Source: Apoda limacodes (taxonomy: Eukaryota > Arthropoda > Insecta > Lepidoptera > Limacodidae). From it: a stretch of 64,000 bases of DNA. Shown piece after piece: positions 34,166 through 45,751 of the stretch. The notes below the pieces were generated by a model. The model made no database searches and was not told the DNA's origin. It saw only the letters and a program-made list of their open reading frames with translations. Numbering within the stretch: the stretch's first letter is position 1; the number at the start of each line of letters is the position of its first letter. The translations under genes and the position numbers were made by a program. Location of the stretch: assembly GCA_946406115.1 (NCBI GenBank), contig OX291561.1:8672273-8736272 (forward strand), written 5' to 3'.

Positions 34166-34697
34166 TTATATATTTTTTTATTCCACTCCATTGCAAGTAA
34201 ATAGTTATTAATTAAAACGATAAACGATTTGACGTGACATTTCTCGGGCGAGCACAAACACGAAATGAATAATATTGTTCCCCCGGCCCCCCGTAGGCGA
34301 ACGCGGGGGAAGTTATCCATTTGACACGGAAAACACAAACAGCTAACAAAACAGTTACGCCACGCCCCAAAATGAATGTCCTTGGTTATAATAACACGTT
34401 ATTGTTAGCAAAACACGATAACACGGCGCAGGAGACCTGGCTTTACTCAGTCACGCCTTACCCATTCAACGGATCGGGATGAAACTTGGCTCACATATAG
34501 GTTTAGTCTCGGATTAGGACATAGGCTATTCTTCATCTCGTAAAAATCAAAAGTTTCCTCAGGAGTAACTAATTGAACAAACTAACGCTGCAGCTATAGT
34601 TTGCTAAAACAAACTTCTTTAGTATAAGAAGTTGCCGGAAGAATCTTATGCCGATAACCAAATTTAGGGTGGGCGGAGCCGCTGGCAAAGTCTAGTA

Positions 34698-34945
34698 TGT
34701 TATAAATTTCTAAAAAGCGACAGTACAACAAAGAAAGAGATTATGCATTTTTTCATGGACGAATTATTGCGACAAATTAATAGAAATTAAACAGTTTTAG
34801 TAACACATCAACTTATAAGGCAGTAATTTTATAAGGACCATAATAATGGCTTAAGGCGTTAGCAACACCATGAACGCTATCAAAAAATTAATGTCATTGT
34901 GCCTTAATGTCGCACAACCATCTCAAAATAATAGGTAGTTGATTT
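34698..34945. other. Intergenic, nothing recognised
   Basis: Short AT-rich spacer. Confidence 0.4.
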
Positions 34946-35110
34946 TTTTTATACAACTAAGGTGGCAAACAAGCTAACGTTTCGCTTTATGGTAAGCGGT
35001 CGCCGCAGCCTATGGACGCTTGCAACACCTGGAGCGTTGCCGACCCTTTAAAAATCTAATCGCTTTTTTTATTGAAGAACCCTCTTGTAGTTTTTAGAGA
35101 AAACCTTGGC
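34946..35110 (-). mobile_element. 5'-truncated jockey-like LINE 3' end with poly(A)
   Basis: TTTTTTTTATACAACTAAGG, GGCAAACAAGCTAACG, GCGTTGCCGACCC and TTGAAGAACCC, then TTAGAGAAAACCTTGGCTCA, which is the C-terminus of the jockey-like ORF2 seen at 49810-49845. This join is what ties the short poly-T repeats of the window to that LINE. Confidence 0.65.
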
Positions 35111-35964
35111 TCATTCTACAAAGCTTACCTAATTAACCTTTAACCTAACACAATCTACCGACACGTTTTACATTTCCAAGCCAAGGACATTTCCACCCTT
35201 GACTGGGGGAACAAAAGGTAAGTTTCCATTAAAATATGAAAGCGAGTTTGAAATAATGAATGCCTTTGAGCTACATACAACTCACGCGTGGCGTTGTGTT
35301 TCTCATTGAGGGACGCGACGTGCATGACGTAGTTTCTAGTGGTAAAAAGTGCCCTCACCGACATATGAGGTCACATGATGGTAAAATAAATAATTTTCAT
35401 GAATTTTACTGTGGTAGCTTTCTCACTTACGCAAGAAAAATGTTTTTGTTTAATTCCCGCGGGCAGGGCCGATTCATCGTTACCACGGTTGACATATTGC
35501 AACATTCATTGTTTTAATTAACTCTTTAACGTGTACTTGTAATTTGATGTGCCTTAGCGATCTATATCTATATCAATTAGCTTAGTGAAAATGGTGATAT
35601 AGCATTACGCAAGTATTCAGGGTATATACAGGTGCATTTGTTTGAAAAATCAGCAATCGACCGTTAATACGAAACAACACAGAAAACTCACATGCTGGTC
35701 GTCATCTACCTCTGGATTTGCAAAAAAGTCATCTCTTTCTTCTTAAATAGCAATAAATTTTCAGGAGTTACAAACAATCGTTCAATTCTTTAAAACAATC
35801 GTTTATTTTTTTTTAACGCATTTGCTCGTAAAGGGTCTCTTATTTCACCAATTTCAATATAGTATTGTATCTCATTACGCACTTGTGCGTAATTGTAATG
35901 TAAAAGGCATGAGTTTCTTTTTAATAAGGTAAAACGCACGGTTTATCAAGATGCTGTAATGTGA
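35111..35964. other. Intergenic; isolated consensus splice donor at 35217
   Basis: ACAAAAG|GTAAGT near 35211-35222 is a textbook 5' splice site and follows about 19 open codons, but no acceptor or conserved protein is visible, so no exon is called. Two overlapping frames at 35155-35517 are unsupported. Confidence 0.3.
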
Positions 35965-36082
35965 TGTGTGATGCCCCTGGTGTTGCAAGCGTCCATAGGC
36001 TACGGTGACCGCTTACCATCAGGCGGACCGTAGGCTTGTTTGCCACCATAGTAATATATAAAAAAAAAAAAAAAAAAAAATG
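35965..36082 (+). mobile_element. 5'-truncated LINE 3' end with 21-base poly(A)
   Basis: GGTGTTGCAAGCGTCCATAG, CTACGGTGACCGCTTACC and CGTAGGCTTGTTTGCCACC are followed by ATATATA and a long A-run to about 36080. The only plus-strand copy in the window. Confidence 0.7.
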
Positions 36083-36844
36083 CTCCGTCTAAAACGAACG
36101 GTACTTTTTTCAATCTTAGCAAAGGGTTTTTATGTCAGAAAAGTGGTCAACATTTTATGAATAAAATTAACTTTGGGAGATAAAATATAATAAATAAACA
36201 TTTAATTCTTTAATTTAATTAATTTTGACCATAAATTACAACCATATATCCATATCAGTAACAAAACACAAAAATATTAGTTTAATTTATTAGTAAAACT
36301 GGTTGTTTTTGTGCCTTTGCCTTTAAAAAGAAAGCGCTGATGCGCGCGCATCGCTAATTTGTGAACAAGTGAAAATTATTCTGCGCGCTTTTTTTTTTAT
36401 TTATTTCCTCGCAAATATGTTACAAAACGTCGAATGACATACGTGCGCTTTGATTATTACAGCCTCTGCTTTCTTGTAAGCAATATCGCCTCGGCTGTAA
36501 TTTTCAACTTACCGCACTTATATCATAATGTACTAATATATTTCATATCAAGCACCGAGAATTCCGTATAAACTCAATATATAATGTAGATAGTTCTTTC
36601 ATCATGAGATTAAGTCTCGCAGGTTTAGGTTTATGCCTTAATTATCAGTTTTTGGATATTTTCCTATGTTTGTGATGTAACATCTTGGTTTTTTTGCCAA
36701 ATTTTATAATTCTAGGTCAACGGGAAGTACCGTATTAGTTTAGTTTAAATTTTTATGTGTTACAATATGCGAGAAAAATAACCGTATTTTGGGCATATTT
36801 TTTTATTGCATTTACTTAGAAGCTTGGTTTTTTTACAACTTTAA
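36083..36844. other. Intergenic, nothing recognised
   Basis: AT-rich. No gene or named repeat. Confidence 0.4.
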
Positions 36845-36998
36845 GTAACCGTAGACTTTAGTATTTGATTTTATTTTTAACTTGATACCACCACGCGTTC
36901 TTGAATAAAAGAGTCTTGACAGACAGACAGACGGACAACAAAGTGATCCTAGAAGGGTTCCTTTTTTCTTTTTGAGGTAGGTACGGAACCCTTAAAAA
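36845..36998 (-). repeat. GGTTCCGTACC repeat (family C variant), minus strand
   Basis: GAGTCTTGACAGACAGACAG, CGGACAACAAAGTGATCC and GTACGGAACCCTTAAAAA, the CTGTCTGTC variant seen also at 39960. Confidence 0.6.
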
Positions 36999-37656
36999 AA
37001 CAATTTTATCATACCTTTACACGCTCATGCTCATAAGTATATTACAAATGTAAATATGTACAAAGTAACACAGTAAACAGTAGCTACTTATTTTAGATTC
37101 AATAAGATGTCATTTCAAGTAGTCTGGCAGTCACAATAGTGAATGTTACGCTCATGAATGTTCTACGTCTACGTGTTTGCATGATCCTAGACAACGCAGA
37201 TAAAATGGCGACCATACAAGTATTACATCTATATTCGTGTGTGTACACTTTCTGTTTGTCATGTTACGTTTAGCAGTTGGTCATGTTTACAAGATCAATA
37301 TTTTCCAAAGGCTAGAATTACAACATATCGAGTGGTTCAATTTGGCGCGATGCCGACTTGTCTGGTCTGAGCCTAATGTATGTACACAGGCAGACGAAAC
37401 TAAACACACAGACAGACCTACGTAACGTAATTTACTTGTGAATCAGAACTCTGTTTGCTTCAATTATTATTGATATTTGGATGACCTCTCGAATGTTAAT
37501 CGATAAAACGTGATTCATTCTGACTAGGAACGTTTCTGAGACACTAAGGGTCGTACGTGGTTTTGCTCGTTATAAAAAGTTAAGTAATGCAAAAGTTTAC
37601 TCAGATACCTATTCCAAATATTATGATACCATTATTTATTATGCATAGGGACCTTT
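36999..37656. other. Intergenic, nothing recognised
   Basis: A frame at 37237-37425 has no recognisable domain. Confidence 0.4.
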
Positions 37657-37797
37657 TTGGAAACAGTCTCAAGCTATTTGCACTCTTGAATTCGAGACAA
37701 AAATGTATGGAAGACTTACCTCTCAAAACTGTGAATGTACTTGCATACATAATTTCTCTCGGATTCCAGTGTCCGAATAGCTCGAGACTGTTCCCAA
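37657..37797. mobile_element. MITE with about 50-bp inverted ends (GGAACAGTCTC family), complete
   Basis: The left arm TTGGAAACAGTCTCAAGCTA and the right arm, inverted, TTGGGAACAGTCTCGAGCTA continue in parallel through ATTCGAGACAAAAATGTATG and ATCCGAGAGAAATTATGTAT. The whole 140-bp element is nearly a hairpin with a loop near 37705-37735. The mirror-image frames on both strands are by-products. Partial copies are at 4084 and 29181. Confidence 0.8.
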
Positions 37798-37899
37798 TAA
37801 ACTCCTTGTGCCACTGTGGCTCAGACAAGACACCAAACCAACACGCATACGGGCAACAGCTAGCTCCTTTTGATTAAAGTACATATAGGTAGGTATAAA

Positions 37900-38012
37900 T
37901 CGCGTTACGTAAGTTGAACCTGCGCAGTAACATATTTTTGGTTCGTTAGTACATTTGTCCGTACAGTACCTGCGCAGACGGCCGCCATTTTAGTTCAACT
38001 TACGTGGCGCGA
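37900..38012. mobile_element. Small MITE, TCGCGYYACGTAAGTTGAAC ends
   Basis: The left end TCGCGTTACGTAAGTTGAAC and the right end, inverted, TCGCGCCACGTAAGTTGAAC enclose about 70 bp with CCTGCGCAG words on both sides. A single end of the same family (CTGCGCAGGTTCAACTTACG) is at about 55100-55133. Confidence 0.75.
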
Positions 38013-39837
38013 ACTATACTTCATATGCATCACTTAACAGTTCCTTTTAATGTAACTCTTTATCTGTATTGATATAGGTCATAGGTACACCGAAGTTACG
38101 ATCGATAATTTGCCATACTATGTCTATCTACCTATTACTATGTATTTATTACTGCAGAATTAAATGAAATGAATAAATTAATTATTTAAATTTTTCATTT
38201 TTATTGCAGATTTTTGTTAAAATTAAATATAAACTAACCTACAATTAACAACTATTATTATATTGTTATTTTTACGTAAATTAATGTGGCTGTGGCAGAG
38301 GTCTACTTAATATCTAGAAACCTCTTCTTGCACCACATTTTTTTGTCATGCAGAATTTATTCATAACGTGAAGTTTAGATTTTAAGCTTCGCGTTAGTAT
38401 TTCAGTTTTTAAACATTTCGCATCTTATTTCAATTAAAATAGTACATTACTGCCGCGGGGCGTAGCCGAGGCACTGATCACAGAGTCCCGTATGCTCAGT
38501 TGTGGCCAAGGCTTGTATAATGCTTTTCGTAAACATGTGTGTGAATTAAATCAATAACATAATAACGTACATGTTTATTAAAAGACCAATTATATTGGCA
38601 ATAATAAAAATTGTTAAGGTAATTTTGCCGCCAATTCGCCGCGTTCAGATGTCGACTTCTTTTTTTACTTTTTTGAATAAATTTAATAGCGCATTCTTTT
38701 TGTTGTGCCAGTCCGAAATTTAAATAAAACTAGATGAATCAGGTCTTTAGTTATCAATGTTTGGGTTTAAAAAAGTTTGTTCCATTTTTAAATTATGTAT
38801 TCGACCGCTCGAGCGCTAAAACCGCCGATAAAACATTCCGGGCCGCTCTCTGATACTTTACTGCAAGTACGATTTATCCCAAAGAAGCTTGTGCAAGATA
38901 TGGTTGCATATCGTAGCATGTTTGAGAAAAACTGTCTTAGCCCCCACAAAAACAGAGCGGTGTTATAAGTTTGACGAATCTTCGCGTCCAAACGACTGAA
39001 CCGATTTTGAATTAGGCTTTATTTGTTTGAAATGTGTCTTGATCGAGAATATTTTTAGTCATTATTTAAAAAAACTCTGTGCAGCCGTTGGAAGATCATC
39101 AGTTCTTCTCTAATTGATGAAGGGATATGAGCAACTTCTAAAGGTCCGATCGATTCGAAATTTGGTATATCAATTTATATATTATAGATGTAGTATATAT
39201 CATTAAATTAAAAGTAATACAATGATATTGCAAGAACATAGTCACCTTAACATGATGCTACAGCATCACCTGGAATCTGTAGGATACCCAAGCCCTAACG
39301 TATATAATCTTGCAGCTTTCACGTTCACACACCAACTTCAGAATCTTCGGAGGCGGCGTAATTTTAAAAAATGGCTGGCAGCGTCATCATCGTGGGTATT
39401 TGCTATTGCTTGCAGATTATAATTAATGAAATGAAATAATTTCATTGAAATGCAACGCTTTTCTTTAGAATTGAGTGAAATTGTTTGTGAAAAAAAGCGG
39501 CCAAGTGCTTGTGTGTGTAAACCTGACTCAAAATCTCTATGCAAATCTTGTAAACATAACCCTCACTTTACTTAATGTTAACTTTTTCTGGTAATTTAAT
39601 CATAAATCATTAAAATACTTACATGATTACCTTTATTGTCACATTCTTTAACTGGTTTTCATATCACGACACTGATTAAACCTAAAATCTACAGAATTTC
39701 AAATTTACAATGATAAATATTATACGTATTTATGTATATGTTGCATAGACTAACAAAGCGAAAGACGCGCGTCAAGGTCATTTTTGTTTACACGAATTGC
39801 AAACAGATTCTGAGTCCGGTTTACACGCATTCAGTTA
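38013..39837. other. Intergenic, AT-rich, one repeat trace
   Basis: ACTGAACCGATTTTGAATTA near 38993 is a phrase shared by Helitron-like repeats. Frames at 38788-38991 and 39222-39544 show nothing recognisable. Confidence 0.4.
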
Positions 39838-40590
39838 GGGCTCCGTAAAATTACGGACGGAAATGGCGAAATTAAAAGGGTTCTTTGTTGGCTACGAAAC
39901 CCTAAAAAACATACCGACAAATTTAGAACCTTTTTTTAGGGTTCCGTAGCCAAATGGCAAAAAACGGAACCCTTATAGATTCGTCATGTCTGTCTGTCTG
40001 TCCGTCCGTATGACACAGCCACTTTTTTCCGAAACTATAAGAACTATACTGTTGAAACTTGGTAAGTAGATGTATTGTGTGAACCGCATTAAGATTTTCT
40101 CACAAAAATAGAAAAAAAAACAATAAAGTTTGGGGGTTCCCCATACTTAGAACTGAAACTCAAAAATTTTTTTTTCATCAAACCCATACGTGTAGTAGTG
40201 TATCTATGGATAGGTCTTCAAAAATGATATTGAGGTTTCTAATATCATTTTTTTTCTAAATTGAATAGTTTGCGCGAGAGACACTTCCAAAGTGGTAAAA
40301 TGTGTAACCCCCCCCTGTAACTTCTAAAATATGAGAATGATAAAACTGAAAAAAATACATGATGTACATTACCATGCAAACTTCCACCGAAAATTGGTTT
40401 GAACGAGATTTAGTAAGTATTTTTTTTTAATACGTCATAAATCATAAACCGCAATTTACCTTTCATTCAATCAACTCAAATATAAAAATAAAAAAAAACA
40501 TTATTTTTTGTTTGTGTCTGTGAAGTACGTAAATGGTGGTAGGTACGGAACCCTCGTTGCGTGAGTCCAACTCGCACTTGGCCGGTTTTT
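39838..40590 (+). repeat. GGTTCCGTACC repeat (family C, long variant)
   Basis: AGGGTTCCGTAGCCAAATGG at 39935, the CTGTCTGTCTGTCCGTCCGT run, an inner part with a C-run at about 40309-40316 and the end AACCCTCGTTGCGTGAGTCC...CACTTGGCCGGTTTTTTTC at 40590. A short inverted fragment precedes it at 39838-39905. Confidence 0.65.
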
Positions 40591-41689
40591 TTCTTTCGAA
40601 GTCCGTCAAAAATCCTGTAGTTTACTTAATTCACATGTTTAAATTCACCTATATAGGTGCATTAACTATACTATTCGTGAAAATTATTCACCTGGGTGTA
40701 CTTAGTATACTAAAAGTATACTTTATTCGCCTAATTCACCTGGGTGCATAAGGTACACTACAACAAGGTACACACAAGTAAATTTTATTCACTTATTTAT
40801 GTGGTACATAATCTTAAACCAAGGGACACTGTCCACTTTAGCTTAAAGACAGCTTTTCCATTAAGAAGACATTTCTACTTGTACTTAGGTGATTGGATAC
40901 AACCATTGCTTTGGCAAGCTAATAAGAGGGGTCTTAATAGAGCAATAGATTGTACTGTGATTCTCCCGTGTAATTTATACTTACCTATATAAGTATACCT
41001 ATATTGTCTGAAAACTGCTAAGAAAGTTTAAAAAAAAAAATGGGTAAAAATTTTGTATTTTGCAATCCAAACATCTGAGCCTATTTCACTTTTTTCGCGA
41101 TGTTTAGAGGCATTTGTAAAGAATTTCAGCCAGTTACAATCATATAAGAAAATCAGCCAAGTGCGTGTCGTACACCCATTATGTTAGGGTTCCTTAGAAT
41201 AATTATTGCAGATCTCTGAATGAAAATATTTTATAAAGTCTGACAATTTCCTCCGTCCCATCAATCATGACCGACAAGTAACCGTGCGCTGCCGTTTCTA
41301 CGTTCAATATGGCGCTGACTAGAAAAAACGTATTTCTACATGTACATGTACATGTACATGTACGTATTTCCATACAAATCTGCATCACACTAGGAAGTTT
41401 TCTAAGCTCGATAGCATATATACAACAATATCATTTTTTTTTAAGTATTCATAAATTATTTATTATATTAATTATCAAATACATTAAACGTTTATTACAA
41501 CTAACTTATATAAAAAAAATAACCTAATCTAAAAATAAAAAGCCTAAACTAACAATTTCATACATATCTATTCTATTGAGCCCTTTTTTTTCATATTCTT
41601 AAAATGAGCGGTTTAAAAGTTAGAGGGCTGAGATCACATTTTTTTTTTAAAAGTTAGAGGGGTGAGATCACAATTTGTTTAACTTTAAA
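40591..41689. other. Intergenic with a self-complementary microsatellite
   Basis: TTCACCTGGGTG occurs twice (near 40688 and 40735), each beside GTATACTA-type palindromes. (ACATGT)n at about 41337-41363 is fully self-complementary. A fragment of family C (GTGCGTGTCG..TTAGGGTTCC) is near 41160-41195. A 37-bp duplication (AAAAGTTAGAGGG.TGAGATC) lies at about 41610-41675. Confidence 0.5.
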
Positions 41690-41850
41690 ACCAATTACTC
41701 TTTTCATGAAGAACTACATACTGTTTTATCGTCACTATAAGTTCTTAGGGAAAAGTTCGACAGAAAACTTATTCTACGAAGCTAAGCTTTATCGAGAGAA
41801 GGGTGCTTTGAAATCGCACTCTTATAGCAATGGCAAGCGATTTATATGTA
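41690..41850 (-). mobile_element. Decayed LINE C-terminal fragment
   Basis: GAAGAACTACATACTGTTTT, CTTAGGGAAAAG and TTTGAAATCGCACTCTTATA follow the order of the jockey-like ORF2 end at 49810-49915, reading on the minus strand. Low identity. Confidence 0.4.
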
Positions 41851-43112
41851 GAAAATAACCTTATGCATAACTTTTACAATTCAACTTAGAATACAACACA
41901 AAAAAAAATTAACAGACACTCAGCATTTAGCATAACTCTATACAGTTGATTTTATTTGTGTGCACCGATGGGCAGTTTGATGAAATTTTTCAATCACACA
42001 TTTTTTGTTTGAAAATTTTAGGGTTCAGGTGTTTTTTAAAAAAATGTTTTTAAATTCTGAATGACACAATGTTATGGTTCATCAAGTACCAAAATATTTT
42101 CAACCTCAAACTTAAAATTTACTTACAAACACAAAATGAAACTGTTCCGAAAAATTTCGAAAATGGTTATTTTTCTCTACTCCAAATGGAGCTTGCTAAT
42201 AAATAACATCAAGGCATTTATAGAACATTTAATCAAAATTGATAAATGGACAGTTAGACAGGAAAATAAATAAAAAAAATACGGAAGATATAAAAACATC
42301 ACTATATTCCTTGAAAGTTATAAAAAGTGTTTTCGTAGTAAAAATGTTTGTCTATTTGATATAATGGCAGTATTCCAAGGAAATTGTGGATAAGTTAAAC
42401 AAAACGTCTTCAGAGAAAAGACATGACACGATAAGTTTAGGGGTATAAAAAAAAGAATAGTTAGTTTAAGATTAGTTAGCCGAATATGTGGGTGGCTAGT
42501 AACCTGCGGCTAAATTGAAGGTACTGGGTTCCTTTTCCGCACAGGATAAACATTTATGTGATGATCATTTGTCTTTTTAATGTATCACATGTATGTATTT
42601 ACTACTAGTATAGTATTATATAATCTGTGGTATTTACAAAAAAGTATATAGATACGTTTTTGTAGGTATCTGTTATATGGTATGTTTGGGCACACTAAAG
42701 ATAATAGGTACACTATAACCAGATGGCGCTGTGTGTAATGTCAAAAAATAAAATGTATTTTCTAATAGTATCCCATGATTTGAGCTGCGTTGATTTTTTT
42801 TTCATCGGTACCCACAATCCAGTTCTTATGTCCTTTATCGTCAATACCAATTTTGTCAAAGAGTACCTATATATAGGTCATTGCCAAAACTCAACCCGTT
42901 GCTCATTTGCGATGAAATGGAAGTACCTGCTCACTACCCAGCACTGTCTTCTGCAGAATAGAAAAGATCAGGCTGAAATTTTCACAGATTAAAACTGGCT
43001 TTGTGCTTTAAAACACAATTTTATTGAATCTGTGTTGGAAAAGTAACATTCATTGCTTCGTTATTAAGTTTAAACATCTTTTTAACATCTCTTTTAAATT
43101 CCGATTCAATAG
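41851..43112. other. Intergenic or upstream of the signal-peptide exon
   Basis: Contains AGATGGCGCT at 42721-42730, a CTCF-core match. Frames at 42061-42273 and 42723-42992 are not supported. If the exon at 43113 is internal, its 5' exon and promoter could lie here. Confidence 0.4.
42721..42730 (+). promoter_or_regulatory. CTCF-core-like site AGATGGCGCT
   Basis: One of four exact copies of AGATGGCGCT in the window (others 57925-57934 plus; 23227-23236 and 48326-48335 minus). It fits the conserved CTCF core AGRKGGCRS. It lies about 400 bp upstream of the candidate signal-peptide exon. Binding is not shown. Confidence 0.35.
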
Positions 43113-43219
43113 AACCGTGTTTGAAGTACCCCGGGAAGCCGCCATGAAGTTTGCATCGCACTGGACAACTGTTGTTCTGTACAATTGTCTGGTTCTCGTT
43201 CTACTATCACCAACCAATG
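43113..43219 (+). CDS. Likely first coding exon (signal peptide) of a secreted or membrane protein
   Basis: ATG at 43144 sits in GAAGCCGCCATGA, a near-ideal start context. Twenty-five codons follow with a hydrophobic core (VVLYNCLVLVLL) after a short basic start (MKFASHW) and a polar end (SPTN), the make-up of a cleavable signal peptide. The frame then meets AATG|GTAAAGAGT at 43219/43220, a good 5' splice site, leaving a phase-1 junction, which is common after signal peptides in genes for extracellular modular proteins. TCAATAG at 43106-43112 after a pyrimidine-rich run is a possible 3' splice site for a non-coding 5' part. If unspliced, the frame would stop two codons later. The next exon is not identifiable in this window; the protein is unknown. 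Confidence 0.45.
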
Positions 43220-44349
43220 GTAAAGAGTAATTCTGGCGTAGTGCCAACGCCCTCGAGCTTTAATTCTCTTGAAAAAATGCGCAGCGTGTAGTGTTAGTAA
43301 CTTCCTACGTTTTTTGATCACACGTGATTTTTCGAAGGCAAACTTCTTACGTTTCTGTTTACGTTTACTGGAGTAAAGTAAATATTTTTGTTAATTTACT
43401 CTTTTCCTTATTACTCTAGTGATTTTCGCGATGATGCTTTGTTGATTTTGCTGGATTGTTTGCAAATAAGTCATTGGCAAAAATAGCCTATTTTGTAGTC
43501 AATAAAAATATGTTTACGCAAATCAACTTTTTTTAAGGAATCAGTGTATCATTTCACATGAAATAAACATTTGTTTACTGAAAAGTCGTAGATTTTTAGA
43601 ATATTAGCGTCTGTTAGGTCAATGGATATTTATATTCGCAGATGTAGGCTATGTTCCAAATCACGCCAAGTAATTTTATCGCCCGGTAAAGTTGAAAAAT
43701 CAACCCGTTCTGGAACGAGCGTTTGACAGTTAATTTTGACACTGACAGGAATGATTTTTTACCTTTTCTATGGGAGTGTAAAGAATTCAACTTGACAGTT
43801 GGAAAATGACTCTGCCCTGAGCGTCCCAAAACTACTTTTTTAACTTCCTCGTTGCGATTTGTAACGCACCCTAAATACGTAATACACTCATATCATAAAG
43901 AGGTATAGTTTGTAAGTTTAGATGTAGGAGGTAATTTTTGAAACTACTTATCTGATTACAAATTTTTTTTTATTGATATTTGGAATGAACTTTCAAGATA
44001 TACATAGGCTATATTTCATAAAAATGCACTTTTTCTTAACGTTGCCTCGCAACGAAGAAACTGAGTAAAGCAAATGAGATCATATTTTCATTTTCTGAAC
44101 ATTTCGGCTATAACCATGTAAAAAAAAACCAATTTGCCGTACCAACTCGTGCAACACTTTCAGATTTCAGATCCTACTTCCAATCATCAAGAAATTATTT
44201 TCAGATTAGTTTTACCTGTAATGCGGGCAATCAAGTTTAATTAAAGGAAATTTTAAGTCTACGGCGTTTATTTTGTAGTTGTTACGACAAGACAACGCTA
44301 TAGTCTTATTTTAAAACCACTTGTAGTTGGGGCGTTAATGACGCCTTTT
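43220..44349. other. Presumed intron or intergenic; one family B repeat
   Basis: CATAAAGAGGTATAGTTTGT at about 43895, GAAACTACTTATCTGATTAC and CATAGGCTATATTTCATAAA, ending CCTCGCAACGAAGAAAC near 44060, form a decayed family B Helitron-like repeat. No other feature. Confidence 0.4.
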
Positions 44350-45720
44350 GGTAAGTGGTTCTACACTGTGGGTCCTATCACCTTAATTATCTTTCTGGAT
44401 TTCTCCAGGCCACAGCTCACTGTTTGAAGCTTTCCACGGTTCCGGGTTTTGTAGTGGTGTCTATCTTTGTTTTTTGCAAAGCACGAAATATTTTCCCTTA
44501 CATATATGGCAATAGTCGTAATAAGTAAAGAAGGCAGAGTCAATATTTCAAGCGATTTGAAGAAAGGTTTAGCCGATGTTGTCTGACTTACTCTTACTAT
44601 TGCTCTAACAGCTCGTTTCTGCAGTCTAAAGACACGCTGCCAGTCAGCGGAGAGCCCCCACAGTTCGACTCCATACTGCAACAGTGAGTGCACGGTAGCA
44701 AATTAACATTCTCGCACCGCCTCCCTGGATACCACACTCGACAGACGGTTAAGGGCGAAGCAGGCGCTGCCTAGTTTTTTGCATAGCTTATCAATATGCC
44801 ATCGCCAAGTCAATCCCCTGTCAATTTCGAAGCCCAGAAAGGAAGTTACGAGAATTTGCGCTATCCTTTTTCCGCCCACGGTAAGGTCAACACTATCAGG
44901 CGCACGTCCAGATAAATTGAACTGCACAAAGTGGGTCTTATTCAGATTTAAAGCAAGTCTTTTTTGCGTAAAACAGTTGGATAATCGCATTGCCACATCA
45001 TTCAATCGCTGTGTTAGCCCTTGCTGACAGGGAGCGCACACCACGGCTGCCACGTCATCGGCGTATATTAAAATTACTAACCATCGCGGTCACCATAGGA
45101 TCGGATTGTATCTTTCCACCGTTACCTACTACTTTTTGCGATCCGTCACACAATAGGTCGGTTAACAATGACAGTGCTTCGCCATGTATCCCATAGTGTC
45201 TCAACTTCATCGCAAGCAGGGCATGATCGGCAACGTCAAATGCCTTGGACAAGTCGCAGCGCAGCACCGCCACTTGCTGGTGTCGCTCTCGGGCATCGAC
45301 CACCAACGGAGTGAGCTCACGCGCAAGTGACGTTGTCGATCGTCCCGCACGGTACGCGTATTGACAATCGGACAGAGCATCAGTCACCGACAGAAAGTCA
45401 GTAAGCCGCGAACTTATACCATAATCAAATACCTTTGCGATAGATGGAATGACGGATACTGGCCTATAGCCGTCTATACTGTGTTTGGGTCCTTTCCCTT
45501 TAAATACAGGCGAAACTTTGCTGAGCTTAAACACATCCGGATATACTCCCTCTTTGATGCATCGATTAAAAATCTCTGCAAGAATAGGTGCTAAATATTT
45601 TGCTGACGCATTGAGAACGATGTACCATCGAGATACGGTGTTTTGCAACTCGCGTAACATACTTTCGATAGGGTTTTTCGACATTTTGATAAATTCCGAA
45701 TTAAAATTCACGGAGCGGCG
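44350..45720 (-). mobile_element. Non-LTR retrotransposon (third type), truncated and rearranged
   Basis: Minus-strand reverse transcriptase and C-terminal region of a LINE that differs from the two other types in the window. Both ends are abrupt: the 5' side starts in the fingers region near 45711 and the 3' side ends near 44350 without a clear tail. Confidence 0.75.
44361..45711 (-). pseudogene. Reverse transcriptase of the third LINE type; motif B deleted
   Basis: The frame 45711-45055 (218 codons) carries LSKVSPVFKGKGPKHSIDGY, YRAGRSTTSLARELTPLV and VLRCDLSKAFDVADHALL with the motif A Asp. It then passes into VVGNGGKIQSDP, where the family would go on to the GVPQGS motif B; that segment is absent, and the sequence reaches IYADDVAAVVCAPC (motif C Asp pair intact, near 45060) in a shifted frame. 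The thumb (NKTHFVQFNLSG, FLGFEIDRGLTW) runs to 44703 and the C-terminus (LLQYGVELWGLSAD, FFKSLEILTLPSL) to 44361, the two separated by one frameshift. A dead copy. Confidence 0.75.
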
Positions 45721-45751
45721 TCAATCGTGCCAACACTGCACACATCACATC

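Larger units (their letters stand above)
29919..34442. mobile_element. PIF/Harbinger-type element, 566 bp once the MULE is removed
   Basis: The left end AGCCGCGTCTCCTGCGC (29919-29935) continues after the MULE as CATGTTAC at 33894; the right end reads, inverted, AGCCAGGTCTCCTGCGCCGT and finishes at 34442. TTA flanks both sides (29916-29918 and 34443-34445), the duplication made by PIF/Harbinger elements. It holds a 14-bp tandem repeat near 33922-33985 and a remnant of a Harbinger-like N-terminal coding sequence at 34038-34165. It is a non-autonomous derivative. Confidence 0.75.
29880..34697 (+). mobile_element. Helitron-like repeat (family A) carrying nested Harbinger and MULE insertions
   Basis: The left part (ATTTTACAAATACGAAAGTT, 29885-29918) and the right part (from ACTCAGTCACGCC near 34445 to GGCGGAGCCGCTGGCAAAG near 34690) join in family order around one TTA. 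Everything between is a TTA-flanked element that itself holds a larger insertion. Confidence 0.7.

Noticed and set aside
35155..35222. Host exon ending at the consensus donor AAAG|GTAAGT
   Set aside because: The short open stretch before it has a stop close upstream, and no acceptor or recognisable peptide; a lone donor is not enough.
37587..37877. Two mirrored frames (96 and 75 codons) on opposite strands
   Set aside because: They are the two arms of a palindromic MITE read in both directions.
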